Shown here one piece after another: positions 34,001 through 46,000 of a stretch of 64,000 nt of DNA. The stretch lies in NCBI GenBank assembly GCA_030386875.1, contig CM059560.1, forward strand, positions 27,894,183 through 27,958,182, given 5' to 3'. Positions within the stretch are counted from its first letter, which is position 1; every line of letters begins with the position of its first letter. The notes under the pieces were generated by a model. It ran no database searches. It was not told the origin of the DNA and worked only from the letters and a program-made list of their open reading frames with translations. The position numbers and the translations under genes are program-made. The DNA is from Morinoia aosen. Its lineage: Eukaryota > Arthropoda > Malacostraca > Amphipoda > Talitridae.

Positions 34001-37000
34001 CTATCACACCAATGAACTTTTTTTTGCACCTGGGCTGTGATGTGGCACATAATATGTATTTTATAGAGTAGAATCCGAATTACTGCTCAATACAGGCTGA
34101 GTTGAAAATTCGAGTATTCAAGGATTCTGCATTTTCACTGTTTCTTTGTTTTCAGTACTTTATCTTAAATAATATGCATTGATAAATTTTTTTTTTGCAA
34201 TTTTGAGTGAAACATGAGAGCTGGAAGATTTATAAATGGTCGCCAGATGGCAGGTGTTGTAAAGATTTCTCACTTTTTTCACTATTTGGAGAGATAATCC
34301 TGTAGTGTGGAAGAAACTTTATTTTCTAGTAAATGTTGCAACGCGCCTTTTCATCAAACTGATCTCAGTATAACTGTGTATTGTGAGTTTGTATTGCCTC
34401 AGTGAATGTTCCTTACTAGAGATGATGGGGGAGCTTACAACGGTGATGAGATAATGGTGGTGCTTACAACGGTGATGAGATGATGGTGGTGTTTACAACG
34501 GTGATGAGATGATGGTGGTGTTTACAACGGTGATGAGATGATGGTGGTGTTTACAACGGTGATGAGACGATGGTGGAGTTGTAGTGTTTACAACGGTGAT
34601 GAGATGATGGTGGTGTTTACAACGGTGATGAGATGATGGTGGTGTTTACAACGGTGATGAGATGATGGTGGTGTTTACAACGGTGATGAGATGATGGTGG
34701 TGTTTACAACGGTGATGAGACGATGGTGGAGTTGTAGTGTTTACAACGGTGATGAAATGATGGTGTTGTTGTGGTGTTTACAACGGTGATGAGATGATGG
34801 TGGTGTTTACAACGGTGATGAGATGATGGTGGTGTTTACAACGGTGATGAGATGATGGTGGTGTTTACAACGGTGATGAGATGATGGTGGTGTTTACAAC
34901 GGTGATGAGACGATGGTGGAGTTGTGGTGTTTACAACGGTGATGAGATGATGGTGTTGTTGTGGTGTTTACAACGGTGATGAGATGAAGGTGGTGTCGTG
35001 GTGTTACAGCGTACACTTACTAGGAAGTGCAACTGACATACATTAATATTGTCTAAACCATCCGGACAAACTTTTGTTATGTGTGTGGGAAATTCACCTC
35101 AAAAACACAAAATCAACTAATCCCGTAATTGTGTACAATAGCATAGAAATTGTATTTTCACTATCCTCTTGATGATTAACATGAAAAATTACACCTCGTA
35201 ATTTATCATCTGCATAATTTGACTGAAGTAATGAGAACTTTTAAGGCCACCATCCGATGCCCCTGTCGCTCCGATGAGCATTTTTCATGTGTTTGTAGGA
35301 AAAGGACCCTTAGGTGGTGGACTATTCGGTCCTAAAACTTTATGGCGCTACGGACAGTAGATCCCCCTCCCCGAGGGGGGGTAAAGGGACAAAAGTCTTG
35401 AATTTTCGACCCCATTTCGACCCCACATAAAAAGAAAATCAAACGGGAAATGGATAATTTCACAACATATTTTGTTAGAAATGCTTCAAGGATTCTAAAA
35501 CTGTCTTTGGTTTTGTTCCAGCATGAAAACTCAATGAGTTGATACGTCTTGAAATATCAATACAAATTAACTAAAAAACCATACGTCCAATTTTCTTCAA
35601 AAACTAAGGCCTGAATAAAAAAATGAATAGAAGAAATTGGGTTTATTTTCAAAAGTTACATAATATAGTCAAATTTCATATGAATCAGACTGAAAATAAA
35701 AAAAATTATAATATGTAAAAAATTATTTTTTAAAAATTTTTTTTTGGAAATCACAATTCACGGTGTGAATATGAAGTTATGCATGTAAATTATCGAAATA
35801 AAAATTATAACTGCATTCAATTACATAAATTGTCAATTATATTACACTTCAACAAATAATTTTGTTTTGGCTTATACCCAAAACACATAACTCTCAACAT
35901 TCAAACCGTATCAACTCATTGAGTTTTGACGCTCGAACAAAACCAACGACAGTTTTAGAATCCTTGGAACATTTCTAACAAAAGTATGTTGGTTTTCTTC
36001 CAAATTTGAGAAAATAAAGTTATATAGCTCAAAACCCAACAATAATGTATCATTGATGTAATGATAAAATATCGCTTATCACCAAATTTCGATTTAAAAA
36101 TGTTAAAATTTTACAACATACTTTTGTTTGAAATGCTTCAAGGATTCTAAAACTGTCTTTGGTTTTGTTCTAGCATCAAAACTCAATGAGTTGATACGTC
36201 TAGAAATACATAAAAATGTACCAAAAAAACAATTTTTCCTAAAAAATAAGGCCTAAATCGAAAAATTGACATGGGAAAAAAGGTTTACTTGCAAAAAATA
36301 CATACAACGGCTAATTTTCAAACGAATCGGACGAAAAAAGTTCAAAAATCCGGATGGATTTTTAACCTCGATTTTTTCGCAGAAAATTTGGGAGCCAGAA
36401 GCTATGGGCAGAGTTCACGTTTTCACCAAGACATCTTTGAGGTGGAAGACTTGTCATGGTCATTATAAAGCCCTTCGATGAAGGGTGACTATAAATTGCT
36501 GAGGTCATGTTAAAGAGAGAAACAAAATAGCAAACAGAAGAAGAGCATCGATGTCTCATCTGTTGGCAATATGTTCATAAAAAAATATAAAACGACATTG
36601 AGTTCAAAAGTTGTGAGCATGATTCCTTTGATTCTGTTAATTGACAGTGATCACCAGCTGTTTTTGATGATGCTATGAATGTAGGAAATGTGGCGTAATG
36701 GTGAAAAGCCGATTCTGCATGTGAATTTCGTACTCCAAAATTAGATGTATCCATTTATTTACACACAGGATGCATAAAAAAAAGTTGTGATTTGTGTAAT
36801 AATGTTAACAAATACATCGGAATAGATAATACCTTCGATATCTTGCCGAAACCTGAATTTTGGAATGAAATATGCTTCTCGGTTGTTTGACTAATATCTC
36901 GAATCCTCAACTGATATGAAACCGGCTATTCCAGATTTTTGGGATCAATTCGGGAGGTATCTACAATATAATTACTGAAATATTTTTGCTCGGCTTCACT

Positions 37001-40000
37001 GCTGTATCAAATTGTTGCGAGCCATACAGGAAGAGTTTAGAATTTTCTCAAAAGTAGCCTCGCTGGGAACAGATGAAAAGTTCAAACGATCACATAAACG
37101 AGCCATGAAACAATTGATCTACTTTATATCCACATGTTCAACGACATCACGTAAGAGGTGCATCACGTAAGCATCCCCTTTTCAAACCAAGTTATGAATT
37201 AACTCCAGCAATTTATGATGAAATTTTTGCTGCAGCAACATCAGAAACATACTGAATATTGTATTGTTTTATAGAACGAATAAAAATCATGATTTAAATT
37301 AACTTGAACATGTTTGGGAGGAAACGACCTGTTCCATCGTTAAAAAATGTGAAAAGAAATGCAACCACAAATTGTTGAAAGAAATTGAGAAACGCCGAAC
37401 ATCGTTTGGTGTTATGAGAGGATGAAGAATTGTTCCACACAGCAGGACTTGAAGTCACCAGGCTGTGATACGTTCAGCTTGGAGGAAGTGAGCGTGAAAT
37501 AAAGTTATTGTTTTACTCCTGTGAAAATAGAATTTTGTACTCTGAATCGCATGCAATCAATTATGTTAAATTTAGTACGTGCACTCTTTTTAATCTTACA
37601 CTGATTGTATAGATTTTTCGTATACAGAGTCGTTCTGAAATATTTAGGACAAGGTACGTTAAAAAAGTTTAATGTTTGTGGCGTTACGCGGCTAATCTCA
37701 AAAATACTTCACTTACCTCAGGGATGGTGTAGCTCCCGACCTGTGCCGTCTCCGTCGCCACGTGCGGAGCAGCATTGAGAGCAACGGTGGCGTGGCGCTG
37801 CACCTCAGCCAGCACGGCATCCAGGTACGGAAGCCTGCATTGATGTGAACGACATTCAGCCCAAACATAAATGGCAGCGTTAAACTGCAGGAGAAGAAGC
37901 TTAGTGTCTCCATCACAAAACTACGGTGGGTTGGAAAAGCGGACCCACTTGCGTGAGCAGCACCGTGCAACGTTGGAGAGCAACATGCTCTCCTCTTCTC
38001 AAAATTGAGCGAGACTTAGCAACTCTATTTCAAGACTGCAAATTTAAGACTGCAAATTCAAAGACTGCAAATTTAATAAAAATAACACTTCTGTGATTCC
38101 GTTGATTCTTGAGTTTCACATCATCTTACGTGAGCCTCAACTTTGAAGGATAAACATTATTCCCAGTTTTCCTCCTGATACGATGCGTGCTTTAAACCAC
38201 GAATAACTTGGAATCCGTGGAAATAATTTTTATTAGCACAAGTTGCGATTCGTATACAATGATTTCGTTAACTCAAGGATCGACTGTCCTCAGGTTTGCA
38301 ACTACAAGAGCAAGTTTTAGATCATAATTCATGAAAAATGATCTGCAATATATCGCGTTCCTTTTCTAAACACCTGGGACCTGCATGTACCAAGCAGAAA
38401 ATCAAAAAAGCGCTCTTAGCAAGAACGACTACTTCGCTTAATCTTTTTTGTTTTTGATTGAAGTTTTGTTTAAAATATGGCACGTATGCGTGATAATCAC
38501 AATCTGGAGAAGTAAGAAAATTAAAGAGTTCTTATGAATGAAATTCTCGTCATGAAATAAAATGATCTTCAGTATAAGTATATCAGTACACTGGGTAAGA
38601 TAAAGTACTGGAAGCTTGAAATTTTCGTTATTTATATTTTTCAATTGGCCATTGTACACAAAAATTGAACAGATTACGGTATTTAATGAATTGACTAAAA
38701 ATTTAAAACAAAACTTTAGATTACTCAAGTATGCACGAAACTTGTAGCACAATGGTTTAGAATTTCACCTCGCACGGCCCTGGTGCACTACAAATCATGG
38801 TATGAAAAATGCATGGAGTTAACTACCTTCACATTGTGCAAATGAATTACACACCGAAAGTAAAGTGCTACATTAAAAAATTACAAGTGGATTTCTATCA
38901 GGCCAACGACTCCGAACACGGAAAATTTAAACCGCAATTGGTTACATAAACACAAAAGGAAGCTTTTTAGTGAACAGCTAGCTAGGCTAATCGTCGGATC
39001 TCATTCCGCTCATAAACTTTTGGGGAACACCGAAGAATCGAATCATGAAATAAGTCTTAAGAATTTTACAGAGTTGAAAAAATGTTTATTGCCCCAAACT
39101 TGCGTACAAATATATTTCATCATTTGGAAGCTGTCTCTGAGTGCCAATGATGAACAAAGGCTTTGCTACTTAATATCATTATTAAATTATATTGTTGAGT
39201 ACGCGAGCCATTTCTTACCCATGTTTTTACTCAACATGAATTTATGTACTTGAAAACTTGAATGTTTTCTTTTAACTTCTTAGTCTAATCATGTACAGTT
39301 CACAAAGAATCATATTAGAACAATATTTCAATCATATTTCAATATCTTAGTTTAATCCATGTACTTGAAAAGTTGAATGTTTTCAATTGACTTCTTAATT
39401 TAATCAGAGTATTGAGTACGTTGTAGTTTAATACGTGTTTAGTTTAACACGTGTAAACTCTCAAGTTGGCAAGCAATTTCATCAGCTCTCCATTGCGCGG
39501 CCTTTCAACAATGGGTTCGAGTTTACACAGCCATTAACGAAGAAATTCCTGGACATGCCTGTCCTGCACCGTAGGCAGGCGGTCGCGCGGCACAACATCG
39601 TCGATGTGGGCCTGAAGTTTGCGCTGCACATCAGGGTGCACTGCCATGTACAGCAGGAACCATTGGATGGTGGAGCAGGTGGTCTCGAACCCCGCGCAAA
39701 ACAAGTAGAAAATTGAGATTGTGAGATCCTTCACTGAAATTGTGAAAGAAGAGGAATCTGTTTATATGAAGTTCTGAAATATTTACATATATTTTTGTAT
39801 ACATATATAAGTACATATTTGTGGTATGGATTAATCAATCATCATCACTGACTGAGAAAGTGATCATTATACATGCTTGTGAGAATTGTTGCAGCAAGTA
39901 ACGATTCCTGGTGTCAACTTATGCCTTTAGTTCAACAGATAATCATGTTACACTGACTTTCTTCGCAATGAAGTTACTCTTGAGCACAGGTAAAATTCTG

Positions 40001-43000
40001 ACTTAAATTCACAAGTTTTAAAGAACGAGTACTCACTATCTTCCCTGACGGTGAATTCGGGATCATCTCGGCGGTCCTCCATCTCCAAGAGGTAGTGGTC
40101 GATGTAGTCCCGAATGTTGTTGCGGTCAAATGAGCTCTGGTGCCGGCTTATTATTTTCTGGAAACAGGTCGTGAGTAAATTAAAAATTCTAATCTACCAT
40201 ATGCGATGAATATTGGTTACAATATTGTGGACAAAACAAAGCGAGCGAGTATCGGAATGTAGCAAGAGATTGAGATTTTTCTGGAAAGGATGGATGATTA
40301 ACAGAGACTACGTATTAGAAGAAGACCTTAAATCACTAGAAAAAGAACCGCGATTTCCAAAAAAGACTAAAGGTTATCAAGAGCAAACTGAGCGTTACTA
40401 GAAAACGGCCAATGAATTTCCTAAAGAAGATGGTAAATTGCTTAGAGAAAGCTGTAGGTTAATGGGGAACACAGTAAATTACCTAGCGAAGAGCGTCACA
40501 TTTACTTTCCTAAACAAATTGGGTTTAACACAAAGAATGCTAGAATCACTAATCGCAGATAATGGAATAAGCTTGAATTCGTGGCCAAAGCAGTAACTAT
40601 GTTAAGAACACGAGCAAGATGAAGTCGATGTACAGTCGACCCTCAATTTATCCTGCATCATCTCATTGTGATCTTAGCTTATATGTATGAATATTAGTCC
40701 TAGTTATTCAACTATTATGATCCATGATTCGAGTTATGAATGGCTCACACTAATTCTTTCGATATAAGCTCAAGTTCACAGTAAATAATGAATAATTCCA
40801 GGATTGACTGAGAAGGCAAAGGGATATTGCATAATTCGCAAATTGCCCTTAAAGGAAATAAAAGTTAACCTCATATCGACTTATAAGAAATCGAGGCCAA
40901 CTTTACTCTTTGTGCTGCAGTTTACATTCACGACACCATGTGTGCGTTGAAGAACTGAAACTCTTTTTCTCACTCACAAGCACGGTTGGAAAGTAGTGTT
41001 GAGCACTAACTTTTCCTGGATGACTGACCAAATTATGAAATAACCAGTGCAATATCAGTGTTAAGTAATAAACTCAGACAAAATTTCTTATTTTGAAGTT
41101 CTAACGTATAGATCAAGTTAATAATATTCACACATTCTATAGAGTAATGGATCAAGGAAGCAGCAGTTTTAAAATCAAACGTCGTTGTTGACGTCGAAAT
41201 AATGCAACAAGTGATGAGCATCATGCATGATAGAAATTCATTGCTCACATAAGGCAAAAAAATGGAATGGGAGATAACCTTTACGTGGGCAGCGACGACC
41301 TCCATATATTCTCTGCCTTTCTTGGTTCCAAAATATCTGTCGAGGATGAAGTTCGGGAGGTACAGCAGCCACGGGAACCAATTCAGCAGCGACAAGGGAG
41401 TTGCGATGAGAGCAAAAAGTTCCTCGACTTTCCGTGTTAGGTCATAAATTTCTTGGTTGTTCACGTCGTATCTTTCATCTGTCAGGGATCATTATGTGTA
41501 CGACGAATGATGATGAATTTGGTATCGTCTTCGCAAATTTCTTTCATCTCATTTCGTCCAGCACAGCGGTTCTTAACCTTGTTGGAGGTACTCAACCCCA
41601 CAAGTTCCATGCCTGCACTCATAGAACACTTCGTAGTTAGGAAAATAAAATTTGCTTGTGTTTTCTTTAAATGCGAAACATATATATTTATAAATAAATA
41701 TATACTGTATTAGTGCACAAACTGTACCATGCCGAATCCCTGAAACTGACTCACCGAACCCCTGGGGTTCGATCGAACCCAGGTTAAGAACCATTAGTTT
41801 GGCAAATAAAATTTCAAATTACTCTCAATGTATTTTCCTTTAACTCATCTCATTATCTCTCATTTTTTGCAGTACGATCCTATTTTGTCGTCAGAATGCA
41901 TAAATTCCCATAACATATAGATGACAAATTATCTAAAGATTTCGTTGAAGTGAAAGGGACTGATGCCTATTTTGGTTTTACCTTCAACTACGCTGTATCA
42001 TCGCACTAAATAGTTTGCATTAAGATGAAGAGTTTTAGACGATACAGGTTTTCAATGGTTGCAGCAATAACATTTCAGAACCATTAATAACAGTGCTTTC
42101 AGCTACACTTACCAGGTACACTTACCAGCTACACTTACCAGCTACACTTACCAAGACGTTTAGAATGGCAACGCTGACCGGATGCGGAATGTCAACAGGC
42201 TTGGACAACTTATTTGAGAAATCCGCAATAAGAACTTCCGCTTCTTCCAGGATGATCGTCTGCATGGCTGATTTGCCCATGCCAAGTTTTTTGAGATGCT
42301 TCAGAGCGAATGTCCGTTGTAATTTCCACGACCGGCCGCTAGAGAATATTAATCCTGAAATATTTGCGATACATGCTTTGGCCAGATTTTCTTTAAGACA
42401 TTGAGAATATCTGAGCCTTTATAGTGTATGTAATTTTTATGAATGGGCGAGTGGCCGGCTTAGGAATAAGATTGAAGCTCTTTTGGAACCTGATCGAGCA
42501 AGACGTGTTGCATGTTCTATTTCATGAAGTAAAGTTTGTGAAAACGATCACTTTTCCTGGTTACAAATGTACTCGCACCCTTTCAAGTTGTATATGGTAT
42601 AGTACATACATCTATATCCCAAGAAAATACGTGTAATATAAAAGGACGAAAGGACTGTGTCAAATACGGGAGAAAACAAACAATAGAAATGAAGATAGTA
42701 AAGGAATAATTGACTTGGATAAAGAACAATCGAATTTGAGCAGGGCAAACGAGCTATCGAATTTGAGTAAAGATTTCTGTTGCTGGAAGTTTTTTGTTAT
42801 TTGTGCCTAGATAAAAGTTTGTAAACCGTAGAAGCATAAGCTGAGCAGACGGAAACAAAATGCAGATTCTAGGCTGAGAAAAATGAATATCTGGTTGCGT
42901 AGCATTGCTCTCTGTGAACTTCAAAACGAGAAGTCTAACTGTAGCTGCAGATTTGTTGTTGTGGTTTCCAAAACAAGAAGTCCAACAGCAGTTTCGCACT

Positions 43001-46000
43001 GAAACAACTACACTTTAATAGGAATCAGAGCTTACGCACCAAAAGCAGTTACTCATGATCAAACTGATTAGTTGATGTTAGAATGGCCTGCTGGTTTTAC
43101 CATTTCCTGAGTTTTCAATCTCATTAACGTATTTAATCTCGCTTATCCCAATTATCTAACACATTAACATAAGACATCCCGCAAATGAGATTGAGCGCCA
43201 GTGGCACCAACAGGATAACGACGGCTGGCAATCCATGTTGCCAACATCAAAAAGCAAATTTATGTCTAGTTTTGAATTTAGGCTTACTATTATTCGTAAA
43301 GTAGGGTGGAAAACTTTCGAATAATTTGTTAAAAATAAATGAAACCTAACATTAGATTGTATAAAATATATTAGTTCAAGTATGACTACAACGAAATCGT
43401 ACCAAAAAGAGAAGGGAGGATGGTACCCATTAGCATATGGAGTTTAAGGAGTATAAAATCTATGCACTATTTGAGTTCAAACTCACTACCAGCTGCGTCC
43501 AGAAACAGTAAGTTAAAAAAAGAAGGTTATGAAAGAAGACGAATAGCAGAGATACGGAAAAAATGATAGAAGTAAACCGAAGAAAGACTGCTCATAACAA
43601 AGCCTAATTTATTCTACTTGAACATATGAAAGGACTATCCAACTTTCAGCTCGATATTCTACGTCTTCTCTTTACGAGACCAAATTCCCTTACGTGAACA
43701 CAATAGTTGTATCGCTCTGAGAGGACAAATGCTTACTAGGGTTACCACCACTACAAGGGTTACCACCACTACAAGGGTTACCACCACTACAAGGGTTACC
43801 ACCACTACAAGGGTTACCACCACTACAAGGGTTACCACCACTACAAGGGTTACCACCACTACAAGGGTTACCACCACTACAAGGGTTACCACCACTACAA
43901 GGGTTACCACCACTACAAGGGTTACCACCACTACAAGGGTTACCTCCACTACAAGGGTTACCACTACTACAAGGGTTGCCACCACTACAAGGGTTACCAC
44001 CACTACAAGGGTTACCACCACTACAAGGATTACCACTACTATTTTCGGAGCTGAAGGTCACTGCTCCATTTCTAAAAACGTCTGCACTGAGTTCGCCCGA
44101 CCTGACCGTCTCCTAACACATTGAATCGTAATGTACGCACGTGATATACTCTCAATACTGAATCAATTAACTAGCAAAAAATTCAACAAAAACGATAGAC
44201 ATAGGCACACACTTTTATAATCAGTAGCCGCGTATCACAAAAGCAATATTGACTCAATTAACTAGCAAAAAATTCAATATAGACGATAAACATTCGCACA
44301 CACTGACATAATCAGTACCACAAAAGGTAGACATGGTAAATAACTGGACAGTGTAGTGCGTCCCCCGTCCCTGGAGGTGGCGGTGACTGAAGGCTTCCTT
44401 CATGAGTGCGCGGTCGCCGATGACCACCGTGTTCACGCACCCGGTCTGCATCCTGAGCGACAGAGACTCGCGCATTTCATACCACGCTGAGATATTTTCT
44501 GACAAATTCTGTATTATATTTCACTTTTATATACTGGTTGCTATTGCGATAAAAAGGCAACAAAAATTGTAAAAACTGTCGTGCTTTTCCTTTAAAGTAA
44601 ATTCATATATCAAATTATGGATATTTATAATACGGCTAATTTCGAATTTCATTCAGTTTTGTACGCTAGTTATTCTCAAGACAACAAGGCAGCAAAAAAT
44701 TGGAAAAAATGTCGTATTTTTTTCCGGTTGAAATCAATTTGGCGCGCCTGGCAAAGAATAATTTCATAGATTTATACGTTGAAAAATATCGGAATTTTGA
44801 TAGCTGAATTTGCTAAAACAGGCAATTCGATAAAACAACTTTACTCAGCCTTCACAGTGTTGGGGAGTGCCCCAATGAGAGCAATTTACGATCTCATTTC
44901 TTTCAAAAACTTACATGGCTGCCGTTATTAACAAGTGAATAAGTTCTACTCCTCAAGCACACTTTCTTAATTGGAACTTAATTTAATCGTACAGTTGTGT
45001 GTATAAATTAAAAACCTATTTCGGTAATTGCAAAAATCTTAGATTTAGCTAACTGTAATAACTGGACTCGTTATTGTTAATTGTGGAAGTTATTGGGAAA
45101 GCCGGTAATGATGACCTACACTAAGAGCGTCAAGTTCGAAACACCACTCTAGCTAGTCGTAATTTTCCAGACATAGCAGTACCCAACCTCCCTGCGAAAG
45201 TTAAAACTGGAAGCAGACTCATTATAACTGTCAAATGTAGAAATCAAGTCAATAACATAAGAATGCCCATCAAGTTCAAAGTGAACTTAATATCTTGAGA
45301 ATGCGCGTTAAATTTAAAGATGACGTTATCGTCCTAAGAATGGTCATAAAACTTATAGATAACGTTTATGTTTTAATTAAGAAAGCGCAAAAGAGTCGTA
45401 ATGTGTATGAGCAGTCGCAACAGGCCTGCATGAGTTGAAACTAGTTGTAGACACAACTTAATTGTCAAATTTGCAAATGAGATCAATGTTTCCAGAAAAC
45501 CCGTCAGATTTTTTGGTGAAGGTGATGTCGTAAAAATCAATTTCCCGCTAAATTCTGAGATAAGGTTAAAATCTCGTGAATGTGCAAGCAAAATTTCGGG
45601 CAATTCTTACAATGAAGAATTTGGAAATTCCTTCGGCGATAGTATAAAGCGCGTAATCTTCTCTTTTTGTGCTATAACATTCTTTTTAATGGTATATTCA
45701 CATGAGGTCTGGTAATATTCCATGGCTGGAGCACCTCCTCATTGACGATCCGATACTTCACTAATCAAAATGTTAACTTTTCCGTGTTTGATTGAGAATG
45801 CTGTTCGCTGCAAAGAATAACAAAAATTAATAATGAAATGACACCCCTTGTGATACTGATTATTATCATGAAGAGTGTTTGAGCAAGTTTCTTAACTTGC
45901 TCTAGTAGGAGTTAAATTGCTATTGCATAATTAAAGAAATGAATTATGATCTATGAATTTATTTGCATTCACATGCTTTCACGATTCAGGCCTCAAGCTA

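Noticed and set aside
34430..35010. CRISPR-like array
   Set aside because: Units are contiguous without unique spacers, and the genome is eukaryotic; it is a minisatellite. The same holds for 21946-22250 and 43735-44040.
43659..44124. Long ORFs in several frames on both strands (repeats of TRVTTT, GNPCSG, VVVVTL)
   Set aside because: They are by-products of the stop-free 18-bp satellite; no start context, splice sites or family support.
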